Source: NIOZ-UU13 sp035528395 (lineage in GTDB: Bacteria > Planctomycetota > Phycisphaerae > Sedimentisphaerales > Anaerobacaceae). From it: 64,000 nucleotides of DNA. The notes beneath the pieces are model-generated. The model was not told the DNA's origin and searched no databases. It saw only the letters and a program-made list of their open reading frames with translations. Made by a program: the position numbers and the translations under genes. Shown piece after piece: positions 16,241 through 23,769 of the stretch (its first letter is position 1; every line of letters begins with the position of its first letter). The DNA lies in NCBI GenBank assembly GCA_035528395.1, contig DATKYR010000053.1, positions 23,650-87,649 of the forward strand. Reading direction: 5' to 3'.

Positions 16241-17587
16241 TCAAACACAATTGTCATTTGGTGAATGATTTTTAAGAGCAGAGTCCATCCACTCACGCAG
16301 GCTGATGCCTGCTTTTGCAGCGCGTTCGAGCAGATTTTTGTGGCGAACGAGGCCGCCGGGATTGCCGGCTATCGGACAATATGTAAGGTTGTGCCACAAA
16401 CAAGCTGCGAGCCATTCTTTCACGGGTGTTCTTTCCTCGCCAAGATAGGCATAAACGCGAAGTATTTCGTTTTTAGGGTCGAAGCCAAGGTCAATGTGCC
16501 CTAAATCAAGGAGTAAAAACTGCATCGGCAAGCCTAAGAGCCATTTGTCCAATCCCAGCACGTAACCGAACAGCAGCCGTCCGAGTCTTTCCTTCTCTGT
16601 GCCGTCCCTGCGGGTCGGGATGTTCAATCGGCCGGTGCCGATACCATGAATCCAGCTTTCGATGTAACGAAATGTATTATGGTGACAATCGGACAAAGTG
16701 TGCACACCGGAGGCAATAGCACAACAGGTTTTATATAACTCTTTTTTTCGGGAATCCTCAAGGCTTTCAAGGTTTTCCTGATATTCCGGCTTCCACTGCG
16801 GATAGATACGGGGCAGGGCAGCTTTCTTTGATATTTCCATATCGAAATTAGCTCCCTGTCCACCCTCTTCAAAAAGTTCCTTGACAAGCCTCTCGCCCTC
16901 CTGCAGTTTTGAAATGTCATCGAATTGAGAATAAGGCACCGTATCGCTGGTCTTCGAAAAGTATTCAATAATAAGAAGCATCCGCTTCATCATAAGCTTT
17001 TGGACTTCCGTCAGCTCTGTTGCCGAACCAAGCCACGCATAAGTGCGGCTAATGAATCCAGCAGCGACGGGAAATTCCCTGATAAAATCTTCCTTAAGCC
17101 TGCCGGCCAGATAACCTTTCAATATGGTATTTATTGTTTTCATGCTTTCCATATGAAACGGTTGTGTGGTCTTCTGCCGCCACCACATTCCGGAACACCA
17201 GCAACCGTTGCGAAATGACGGCTCATCCAGTTTACCTTTGCCGATGGCATCCAACAGCTCGTCCACAGTAACCGGAAAACCGCTGTCGCATGGCACAAGG
17301 CTCGCGATATGGGCGCGAATCCGCCGAGTGCTGTCACCCAGAGCTCCTAATTTGCTCTGCATGCCGTTGATGTATTTAATTTCCTCATCCCAGTTCTTTT
17401 CCTCTCCAGGAAACGTCCAGGAAACAACCGGCCACTTCCTTATCTCATTACCTGCCTCATCGGTAGTGACGGTTGTAATCATCTCGACTCTCTCACCTTC
17501 GGATGAAGCTTTCCTGCCCGTGTATATCGCTTCAAAACCCGGAGATACCGTATTGTACGGCACCAATCGCTCTTTCTTCTTTTTCAT
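16241..17587 (-). CDS. Conserved-looking hypothetical protein
   Basis: A 448-residue soluble protein not recognised as any family. It has no signal peptide or membrane helix. Distinctive features are several Trp/Cys-rich patches (FRNGCWCSGMWWRQKT, LAACLWHNLTYCPIAGNPGG) and mostly helical predicted character. The C-terminal segment resembles a cofactor- or metal-binding pocket but contains no known signature. It begins with MKKKKE and is separated from the tRNA by about 85 bp, so it is probably transcribed alone. Function unknown. Confidence 0.7.
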   Translation of the reverse strand: MKKKKERLVPYNTVSPGFEAIYTGRKASSEGERVEMITTVTTDEAGNEIRKWPVVSWTFPGEEKNWDEEIKYINGMQSKLGALGDSTRRIRAHIASLVPCDSGFPVTVDELLDAIGKGKLDEPSFRNGCWCSGMWWRQKTTQPFHMESMKTINTILKGYLAGRLKEDFIREFPVAAGFISRTYAWLGSATELTEVQKLMMKRMLLIIEYFSKTSDTVPYSQFDDISKLQEGERLVKELFEEGGQGANFDMEISKKAALPRIYPQWKPEYQENLESLEDSRKKELYKTCCAIASGVHTLSDCHHNTFRYIESWIHGIGTGRLNIPTRRDGTEKERLGRLLFGYVLGLDKWLLGLPMQFLLLDLGHIDLGFDPKNEILRVYAYLGEERTPVKEWLAACLWHNLTYCPIAGNPGGLVRHKNLLERAAKAGISLREWMDSALKNHSPNDNCV

Positions 17588-17769
17588 TATTCAGCCTCAT
17601 TAATTTGTCATACACATTGTATTTTATAAGCCAAAAGAGATTCCGGATCGAGATGTTCAATTTAGGACATACTACTATGTTCAATAAGGTTACACAAGCT
17701 TGCAAATACGGGAATTCTATTTTATTAAAGAAATGGATGACCTCTTAAACTGACCCTGCTCTAACCAAA

Positions 17770-17952
17770 GTTTAAAGTACCTAAAGTGTCTAAAGTATGG
17801 GTATCAGCATATCAGGAAATAAGGAAGCAGGTTATCAGTAGAGCAGGGTATCAGAAAAAATGAACCTGATGCCCTGATAACCTGGTGCCCACCCCTTAGG
17901 GGCCTGATTCTCTGATAGCCTGAATCTTTAGTTCACTTTAAGTACTTTAGCT
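17770..17952. repeat. Composite inverted repeat with decamer (TAAAGT) ends
   Basis: The outer arms carry 10-bp-spaced AAAGT units (17772-17798, and in reverse 17936-17952). The inner arms CAGGTTATCAG (17829 onward) and CTGATAACCTG (17874-17884) are complementary, and many further ATCAG/CTGAT pairs surround them. It lies in the 490-bp gap between the convergent or divergent ends of the hypothetical gene and ligA. Together with 10372-10543 and 22935-23009 it shows one repeat family at three loci. Confidence 0.65.
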
Positions 17953-18075
17953 TCAGTTGCCAAACCGGTGCGTTGAATATGAGACGTCTCTTTTACAAAT
18001 TGCTTTCCGTTATTACCTTGGCGGTCAGTTACAGTCTTGCAAAAACGGTCAGAACAGCATATAACATTGGCTGTT

Positions 18076-20085
18076 ATGGCGAAAGATATAGAGAAACAAA
18101 TCGAGGGGTTGCGGGAGGAGATTCGAGGGCACGATTATCTCTATTACGTGCTCAATCAGCCGAAAATCAGCGACCGGCAATATGATAAGCTCTTTGCCGA
18201 GCTAAAGAAGTTAGAAGAGGCTAATCCGCAGTTTATAACCGCCGATTCCCCGACTCAGCGGGTTTCGGAAAGGCCGCTCGAAGGTTTTACCAATGTCCGG
18301 CACGCAGTGCTGATGCTGAGTATGGACAACACCTATAACGCCGATGAGCTAAAAGCTTTTGATGAGAGAGTAACAAAGCAGCTTGGCAGCGAAGATTACG
18401 ATTATGTGGTCGAGTTGAAGATTGACGGGGTTGCGATAAGTCTTCGTTACGAGGATGGGATTCTGGTTACGGCTGCTACTCGCGGTGACGGCGAAGTGGG
18501 GGATGATGTGACTGCTAACGTGCGGACAATAAAAGCCGTGCCGCTCACACTATTGGACCGCGATACAATCCCCGCCGTACTCGAAGTTCGCGGCGAGGTC
18601 TATATGCCCACAAGCGCTTTTACCGAGCTGAACAAACTTCGCGCAGAAGCCGGCGAGCCGGCCTTTGCCAATCCGCGAAATGCCGCGGCAGGTTCCCTGA
18701 AACTGCTGGATTCAAGAATTACGGCCGCGAGGAACCTTTCGTTCTTTGCCTATGCCACCGGCCAGGTTTCTGAGCCGTTAGCAGAAAATCATTACCAAGC
18801 GCTGGATGGATTCAAAAAACTCGGCCTGCCTGTTAATCCCAATATCAAAAAAGCCAAAGATATAAACGAGGTAATAGATATTTGTTTCGGCTGGAGTGAA
18901 AAGCGGCTGAAACTGGATTACCAGATTGACGGGATGGTGATAAAGATTAACCGCTTCGAGCAGCGGGAAATATTAGGCGCGACGGGCAGGGCGCCCCGGT
19001 GGTGTATTTCATATAAGTTCGCCGCCGAGCAGGCCGAGACCATCGTCGAATCAATCGATGTTCAGGTCGGCAAGAGCGGGATTCTGACGCCGGTGGCCAA
19101 TCTGACGCCGGTGCAATTATCCGGTACGACGGTCAAGCGGGCAAGCCTGCACAACTTCGATGAGTTGAATCGGCTTGGTGTCCGCTGTGGTGACACTGTG
19201 GTAATTGAAAAGGCCGGTGAAATAATACCGCAGGTTATAGAAGTAAAACAAGAATTAAGGCCTGCCGGCACAAAGCCCTTCAAAGCACCTAAAGAGTGTC
19301 CGAACTGCGGCTCAGCGGTGGCCAAGGACGAAGACGGCGTTTATATCCGGTGCCTCAATCCGAATTGCCTGGGACAATTGAAGGAGCGTCTGAAATATTT
19401 TGCCGGACGCGGGCAGATGGACATCGAAAATCTCGGCACGGCCTTGATTGAGCAGTTAACAGAAACCGGGCTGGTCAAGAATTTTGCGGACCTCTACAAG
19501 TTACAGAAATCGGAGCTGGCCGGTCTGGAACGAATGGCCGAGAAAAGCGCCGGCAATGTGATAAAGGCGATAGAGGCGAGCAAGACCCGGCCGTTATGGC
19601 GATTCATCGCGGCTTTAGGGATACGCCATATCGGGGGCCAGTCGGCTCAGATTTTAGCTGAGCATTTCGGCTCGCTCGATGTTCTTATGAACGCAACACA
19701 AGAAGAGCTGGGGTCTATAGACCAAATCGGGCCGACAATGGCGGAAAGTGTGTATGAGTATTTTCGCAATTTGGGTAACCGGGCGGTAATCGACCAGTTA
19801 TTGGCTGCGGGCCTAAGACCTCAGCAGCCAAAGGCACGGCCCCAGCGAAAGGGAAAATTGGCAGGCAAGACGATTGTTGTTACAGGAACGCTGGAGAACT
19901 TCACACGCCAGCAAATAGAGCAAGCTATCAGGCAGGCAGGAGCAAAACCTTCCGGCAGCGTAAGTAAGAAAACCGATTACGTGCTGGCAGGAGAAAATCC
20001 GGGAAGCAAACTCGACAAAGCGAGGGAACTTGGAGTTGAAGTGATAAACGAAAAAGATTTTTTGGCAAGAATAAACACGGACTGA
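18076..20085 (+). CDS. ligA: NAD-dependent DNA ligase
   Basis: Seals nicks in duplex DNA during replication and repair using NAD+. The adenylated lysine is K115 in ELKIDGVA, the same number as in E. coli if translation starts at ATG 18076. This start is preferred over the TTG at 18037. The domain order is normal. The N-terminal Ia domain has YYVLNQPKISDRQYD. The nucleotidyltransferase and OB domains follow, then a four-cysteine zinc finger (CPNC...C-NPNC). HhH repeats come next and then a C-terminal BRCT domain (TIVVTGTLENFTRQQIEQ). The length of about 669 residues is typical. No clear Shine-Dalgarno sequence is seen. ribD follows after 34 bp. Confidence 0.96.
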   Translation: MAKDIEKQIEGLREEIRGHDYLYYVLNQPKISDRQYDKLFAELKKLEEANPQFITADSPTQRVSERPLEGFTNVRHAVLMLSMDNTYNADELKAFDERVTKQLGSEDYDYVVELKIDGVAISLRYEDGILVTAATRGDGEVGDDVTANVRTIKAVPLTLLDRDTIPAVLEVRGEVYMPTSAFTELNKLRAEAGEPAFANPRNAAAGSLKLLDSRITAARNLSFFAYATGQVSEPLAENHYQALDGFKKLGLPVNPNIKKAKDINEVIDICFGWSEKRLKLDYQIDGMVIKINRFEQREILGATGRAPRWCISYKFAAEQAETIVESIDVQVGKSGILTPVANLTPVQLSGTTVKRASLHNFDELNRLGVRCGDTVVIEKAGEIIPQVIEVKQELRPAGTKPFKAPKECPNCGSAVAKDEDGVYIRCLNPNCLGQLKERLKYFAGRGQMDIENLGTALIEQLTETGLVKNFADLYKLQKSELAGLERMAEKSAGNVIKAIEASKTRPLWRFIAALGIRHIGGQSAQILAEHFGSLDVLMNATQEELGSIDQIGPTMAESVYEYFRNLGNRAVIDQLLAAGLRPQQPKARPQRKGKLAGKTIVVTGTLENFTRQQIEQAIRQAGAKPSGSVSKKTDYVLAGENPGSKLDKARELGVEVINEKDFLARINTD

Positions 20086-20119
20086 CACTGACGGGAACAC
20101 TGACTGACACGGACAAAAA

Positions 20120-21247
20120 ATGATTAAGAAATATATGCTAATGGCGTTAAGGCTGGCGCGGCGGGGTATTGGTTCGGTTGAGCCGAATCCTGCGGTCGGG
20201 GCGGTTATCGTAAAAGCCAATCAGATTATCGGCAGTGGCCGGCATAAAAAATTCGGCGGCCCCCACGCGGAAATAAACGCCCTTGAAGACTGCAAGACCT
20301 TAGGTGTTAATCCCCGCGGCGCTGCGATGTACGTTACGCTTGAGCCGTGCTCTCACGAGGGTAAGACCGGCCCCTGCACACAGGCTATAATTAAAGCTGG
20401 GTTAGCGAAAGTTTTCATCGCGATGATCGACCCGTCGGAGCACGCCGGCGGTAAAGGCATTGAGCAGTTGCGTAACGCGGGAATCGAAGTTCAAACTGGC
20501 ATCTGTGAGACTGAAGCGAGAATACTAAACGCCCCTTTTATCAAATATGCAGCTACCGGAAGGTGCTGGGTGACATTGAAATGGGCACAGAGCATCGACG
20601 GCAAAGTCGCCACAGCCGAGCCGCAACCGTCGGGGAGAGGTTGGATTTCCGGCGAACAAAGCAGAAAAGACGTTCACAAATTACGCCGGCGCGCCCAGGC
20701 GATATTAGTTGGCATAAATACAGTAATCGCCGATGACCCGCTATTAACGGCCAGGCCAAGCAAAGGAAAAAAACTCACGAGAATCGTTTTAGACAACCAC
20801 CTAAAGCTTCCGCTGGATTGCAATCTGATTAAGACAGCCAAGAAAAGTCCAGTATTGATATATACGAGAGAAGACACAATCCGGGTAAATCCGGAACTTG
20901 CAGAAAAGATTACCAAAAAGGGGGCCGAGGTGCTTGCTTATCCGGATATGGAAGGCCGCTCCAACCTGCAATTTTTACTCGATGAGTTGAGTAAGCGCGG
21001 CATCGGTCATCTGCTTGTCGAGGGCGGGCCGAGGGTGCTGACCTCGTTTTTAAAAGAGCAGCTTGCCGATGAGATTGTCGTTTATATAGCGCCGAAGATA
21101 TTAGGGGCGCAGGGCAGTGTCGATATAACCGGCCCGATGGCTGAATTAACACAGGCTGTCGGATTGCATTACGTTGATATTGAGCGCTTCGGAGACGATG
21201 TTCGCCTGACCGGAAAAGCGCTCAGTGAAATTTCAATCTCACTCTGA
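20120..21247 (+). CDS. ribD: Bifunctional riboflavin biosynthesis deaminase/reductase
   Basis: Carries out two steps of riboflavin synthesis: deamination of the pyrimidine from GTP cyclohydrolase II, then NADPH-dependent reduction of its ribose. The N-terminal deaminase holds the zinc site H49-A-E51 and PCSHEGKTGPC with C77 and C86. The C-terminal reductase (from about residue 148) has the TLKWAQSIDGKVA and LLVEGGPRVLTSFL motifs. The 375-residue length fits the family. It lies 34 bp downstream of ligA and 22 bp upstream of the UroD-family gene. No other rib genes or FMN riboswitch are visible here. Confidence 0.95.
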   Translation: MIKKYMLMALRLARRGIGSVEPNPAVGAVIVKANQIIGSGRHKKFGGPHAEINALEDCKTLGVNPRGAAMYVTLEPCSHEGKTGPCTQAIIKAGLAKVFIAMIDPSEHAGGKGIEQLRNAGIEVQTGICETEARILNAPFIKYAATGRCWVTLKWAQSIDGKVATAEPQPSGRGWISGEQSRKDVHKLRRRAQAILVGINTVIADDPLLTARPSKGKKLTRIVLDNHLKLPLDCNLIKTAKKSPVLIYTREDTIRVNPELAEKITKKGAEVLAYPDMEGRSNLQFLLDELSKRGIGHLLVEGGPRVLTSFLKEQLADEIVVYIAPKILGAQGSVDITGPMAELTQAVGLHYVDIERFGDDVRLTGKALSEISISL

Positions 21248-21269
21248 AAATAATTTGGGAATTGGATGA

Positions 21270-22283
21270 ATGGATAAAAGAGAGGTAGTTAAATTAGCGA
21301 TTGAGGGACGCAGGGTCCCGTACGTTCCGTGGCAGTGTAACTTTACTTTGGAAGCGGCTGAGAAGCTGCGGAATCATTTTGGCCGGGACGATTTGGACCG
21401 GGTCATGGACAACCATTTTGTCAAGTTAGGCAGGAATATGGGTCTTTTTACCGCTCTCGGCAACGACCGTTTCCGTGATTTCTTCGGGGCAGTGTGGGAC
21501 CGCAGCGTGGACAAGGACATCGGCATCGTTGAGAAATATGTTTTGCCGGAGCCCACACTTGCCGGATATGAGTTTCCCGATCCGTTAGACAGGCGATTCT
21601 TTGAGAATATCCCTGAGCTGCTGTCCGAGTACGGGGATTGTTTCCGGGTCTTTAAGATTGGATTTTCGCTATACGAGCGGGCCTGGGCGATGCGGGGGAT
21701 GGAGAATTTGATGATGGATTTTTTGGACCATCCGGACTTCGTGCACGAGCTTTTGCAACGAATAGCCGACTATAACATCGCCCAGATTACCGAAGCCCTG
21801 AAGTACGATATAGACGCGGTCTATTTCGGCGATGACTGGGGCCAGCAGAGGGGCCTGCAGATGGGGCCGCGGCTGTGGGCGGAGTTTATCCGGCCGGAAT
21901 TGAAGCGGATGTACTCGGTGGTTCGGGACGCGGGCAAGTACGTTACTATCCATTCGTGCGGCAAGGTGGAAGAGCTTTTTGATGATTTGATTGAGATTGG
22001 GCTTAATTGCTTTAATCCGTTTCAGCCGGAGGTCATGGACGTCTTTGACCTTATGAAAAGGTACAAGGGACGGCTGGCATTTCACGGGGGGCTGTCCACG
22101 CAGCGGACCCTGCCATACGGCTCGGTTGAAGATGTTAAGAAGGCGACAATCAAGCTGTTAGAAGCAGGTAAAGATGGCGGCTATATCTTCGCACCGGCCC
22201 ACGCCGTCGAGGGCGATGTCCCATTAGAGAATATGTTGGCATTTATAGAGGTCCTCCACACCCAGAACGGCTACAGGTGGTAG
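21270..22283 (+). CDS. Uroporphyrinogen decarboxylase/corrinoid methyltransferase-family protein
   Basis: A 337-residue TIM-barrel protein of the UroD superfamily. It does not look like a housekeeping HemE: the zinc-ligand pattern of MtaA/MtbA-type cobalamin methyltransferases is present, H228-S-C230-G followed by GLNCFNPFQPE. The FHGGLSTQRTLPYG segment and the final YIFAPAHAVEGDVPLENM are typical of the methyltransferase-like branch. It may transfer a methyl group between a corrinoid protein and a thiol or similar acceptor. No corrinoid protein gene is adjacent. Its last 13 bp overlap the convergent RelE toxin gene. Confidence 0.85.
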   Translation: MDKREVVKLAIEGRRVPYVPWQCNFTLEAAEKLRNHFGRDDLDRVMDNHFVKLGRNMGLFTALGNDRFRDFFGAVWDRSVDKDIGIVEKYVLPEPTLAGYEFPDPLDRRFFENIPELLSEYGDCFRVFKIGFSLYERAWAMRGMENLMMDFLDHPDFVHELLQRIADYNIAQITEALKYDIDAVYFGDDWGQQRGLQMGPRLWAEFIRPELKRMYSVVRDAGKYVTIHSCGKVEELFDDLIEIGLNCFNPFQPEVMDVFDLMKRYKGRLAFHGGLSTQRTLPYGSVEDVKKATIKLLEAGKDGGYIFAPAHAVEGDVPLENMLAFIEVLHTQNGYRW

Positions 22284-22531
22284 ATTTCTCGTCTGTGGCC
22301 GATTTTGAATATATCAATCAGCGAATCTTTATCTTCGATGGAATAGACTATTCTGTAATCGTCCTGTCGAATGCGATATCGCTCCTTTCCTGAAAGTTTC
22401 TGCGAGCCGGGAGGTCTCGGATTTTCGGCAAGGGATTGAATGCGTTTGATAATTCTTCGCAGGTCTTTCTTCGGGAGAGCTTCCAGCTCTTTTGCAGCGG
22501 ATTTTTTGATAGTTACTCTATATTTTGCCAT
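22271..22531 (-). CDS. RelE/ParE-family toxin
   Basis: An 86-residue toxin of the RelE superfamily, which typically cleaves mRNA at the ribosome. Conserved features are MAKYRVTIKKSAAKELEALP, the basic patch LRRIIKRIQSLAENPRP, the ligand strand KLSGKERYRIRQDDYRIVYSI and a C-terminal HRREIYHL. Its start overlaps the antitoxin gene by 14 bp, the usual toxin-after-antitoxin layout. The 3' end overlaps the convergent UroD-family gene. AGGAAA lies just before ATG 22531. Confidence 0.93.
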   Translation of the reverse strand: MAKYRVTIKKSAAKELEALPKKDLRRIIKRIQSLAENPRPPGSQKLSGKERYRIRQDDYRIVYSIEDKDSLIDIFKIGHRREIYHL

Positions 22532-22751
22532 TTTTCCTGAGCTTCTTCAAAACATCCTCAAACGGCAGGCTTGGCTCTTTCCTGCGCTGCTCGAAAGCCG
22601 ACAGGTCAATGGAATCCTCCGCTAAGGAAAGTTTAATCGCATCCTGAACCAGCTCCGACATAGAATGTTCCGTTTCCGCCGCTTTTATGCGTAATGCGTG
22701 ATGCAAATCAGAATCCAGATAAACGGTAGTTCTTTTTATATTGGCCTTCAT
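22518..22751 (-). CDS. Ribbon-helix-helix antitoxin
   Basis: A 77-residue antitoxin for the overlapping RelE toxin. The N-terminal RRTTVYLDSDLHHALRIKAAE-like segment (residues 6-26) is the ribbon-helix-helix DNA-binding motif. The acidic C-terminal tail (DLSAFEQRRKEPSLPFEDVL) would wrap and neutralise the toxin. GAGGTG precedes ATG 22751. A strong -10 and a palindrome lie just upstream, consistent with autorepression by the antitoxin or the complex. Confidence 0.92.
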   Translation of the reverse strand: MKANIKRTTVYLDSDLHHALRIKAAETEHSMSELVQDAIKLSLAEDSIDLSAFEQRRKEPSLPFEDVLKKLRKNGKI

Positions 22752-22774
22752 ATTATCACCTCGTTAATGGTATC

Positions 22775-22802
22775 ATAACATTATAACGTCTTGATGTCAA
22801 GA
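22775..22802 (-). promoter_or_regulatory. Toxin-antitoxin promoter with palindromic operator
   Basis: On the minus strand TATAAT (22785-22780) forms a consensus -10 about 28 bases before the antitoxin ATG. Directly upstream is the perfect palindrome TCTTGA-TG-TCAAGA (22789-22802, written on the plus strand). It overlaps the -35 area and is a natural operator for the ribbon-helix-helix antitoxin. No good -35 box is seen at 17 bp. Confidence 0.65.
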
Positions 22803-22863
22803 TGCCGTTAATATATTTTTCTGGTTTTTTATCATTTTTGCTGGTCGGTTAGCTATAGGCCAT

Positions 22864-22904
22864 CCCCAAGCTTGTGCCCGCTAAAGCGGGTACTGTACTT
22901 GGGG
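22864..22904. repeat. Nested GC-rich hairpin
   Basis: CCCCAAG (22864-22870) pairs with CTTGGGG (22898-22904). Inside, CCCGCT (22877-22882) pairs with AGCGGG (22885-22890). The GTGCCCGC...GCGGG core matches the host sequence of the interrupted repeat near 61402-61446. It lies about 110 bp upstream of the antitoxin gene. Confidence 0.65.
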
Positions 22905-22934
22905 CTGCCACCCTGTTGATTTTGACGGAATCAG

Positions 22935-23009
22935 AAAGTGAGCTAAAGTGCCTAAAGTGAGCTAAAGTGAGCTAAAGTGAGCTAAAGTGAGCTAAAGTGA
23001 ACTAAAGTT
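22935..23009. repeat. Decamer tandem repeat, eight AAAGTG units
   Basis: AAAGTG (last copy AAAGTT) occurs at 22935, 22945, 22954, 22964, 22974, 22984, 22994 and 23004. This is a 10-bp period with a single 9-bp step, and the unit is GTGAGCTAAA. The spacing equals about one helical turn, so every unit would face the same side of the DNA. The same core occurs at 10372, 10527 and 17772. Confidence 0.9.
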
Positions 23010-23090
23010 AAGGAAAATCGATACTTTTGCTCGTATTTATTTTTCAAAATTTTTTTATTGCTTCTTTCTATTTGCTGGTAAAATATAATG

Positions 23091-23232
23091 GCCGGAGCAA
23101 CTAAGCACGGGTCCAAGTGCCAGGTTTGAGGTTGAAACAACCTGGGGCGTTAGGACAAGGCCTTCAAAAGGCTTGCAATCCGGGGTTCCGGAGCGCCTAC
23201 CTCTTTGTGACAGTCTGCTCCGGCATTTTTTT
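23091..23232 (+). ncRNA. Candidate structured RNA of about 140 nt ending in an intrinsic terminator
   Basis: GCCGGAGCA (23091-23099) and TGCTCCGGC (23216-23224) form a closing stem, followed by seven T (23226-23232). Internal helices are GCAC/GTGC (23105/23117), CCAGGTT/AACCTGG (23120/23139), GGCG/CGCC (23146/23194), GCCTT/AAGGC (23160/23168) and TCCGG/CCGGA (23179/23188). A second copy of the 5' strand, CCGGAGC at 23188-23194, can pair with the same GCTCCGG, giving a compact terminator hairpin. Possible -10 boxes are TAAAAT (23079-23084) and TATAAT (23084-23089). No open frame fits. I compared it mentally with SRP, 6S, tmRNA and common riboswitches and found no match. Confidence 0.6.
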
Positions 23233-23374
23233 ATTTCAACACTTTTTTCAGATTCCATATTCTTAAGTTTAGCAGGTCTTTGCTGCCGGCAGCAGGTTGT
23301 TCCCCGGCCGGTCGAACGAGCCCTTTTCGGTCGGTTCCTATGCTGACATAAAATCAAACTTACCCATAATACCT

Positions 23375-23390
23375 GACGTTATAACGTTAT
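23375..23390. promoter_or_regulatory. Operator-like palindrome shared with the toxin-antitoxin promoter
   Basis: ACGTTATAACGT (23376-23387) is a perfect palindrome. Read on the minus strand, 23390-23375 matches 22775-22790 of the toxin-antitoxin promoter at 15 of 16 positions. It could be a second binding site for the antitoxin or a shared regulator. The sequence between it and the DUF11 gene is a long leader. Confidence 0.4.
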
Positions 23391-23584
23391 CTTTGGGTAT
23401 TTTTTCCTTGATTTGCAGCATAAAAAGATGTATAATTATATTGTGTTTTTAGCGGCCTTCGGAGCGCTGAAAGGAGAAGGGAGTGCAATTCCTTTTAGTC
23501 GGCTTTTTTATAGGGCCTGCAAAGGCATCAACCTGACATTAGGTATGCTATAAATATTCACAGGAGGTATGAATCTTCGGTTTT

Positions 23585-23670
23585 TATCGGTTGTTATGGA
23601 TAAAGATTATCACATTAGCGATAACCCATATTCGTTTTTTGGGTTAACTCGGTAAAGGCTTAAACCGATA
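23585..23670 (+). promoter_or_regulatory. Structured leader upstream of the DUF11 lipoprotein gene
   Basis: The 380 bp before the gene hold several stems: AGCG/CGCT near 23450, GAAAGGA/TTCCTTTT near 23470, and the long-range TATCGGTT (23585-23592) with AACCGATA (23663-23670). The last encloses ACCC...GGGT and GTTAT...ATAAC pairs. It may be a 5' untranslated regulatory region. No riboswitch class is recognised. Confidence 0.35.
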
Positions 23671-23769
23671 TATTAACGGAAATTTTGTGGCATAAAAACG
23701 AGGATTGAATATCCGTCTAAAGGATTTTCTTCTCATTTTTCTGCCCGGAGGTGCGAAAGGGGATATAAA

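Noticed and set aside
21270..22283. Housekeeping uroporphyrinogen decarboxylase (hemE)
   Set aside because: The HSCG zinc-ligand motif and overall pattern point to the methyltransferase-like branch, and no haem genes are adjacent.
22935..23009. CRISPR array
   Set aside because: Units of 10 bp without spacers and no cas genes nearby.
23091..23232. SRP RNA, 6S RNA, tmRNA or a known riboswitch
   Set aside because: The SRP GGAAGCA tetraloop region, tmRNA ends and riboswitch cores I know are absent on both strands, so the RNA is left unassigned.
23055..23357. 100-codon minus-strand frame across the candidate RNA
   Set aside because: Arg/Lys-rich shadow through strong hairpins and a terminator; no family resemblance.
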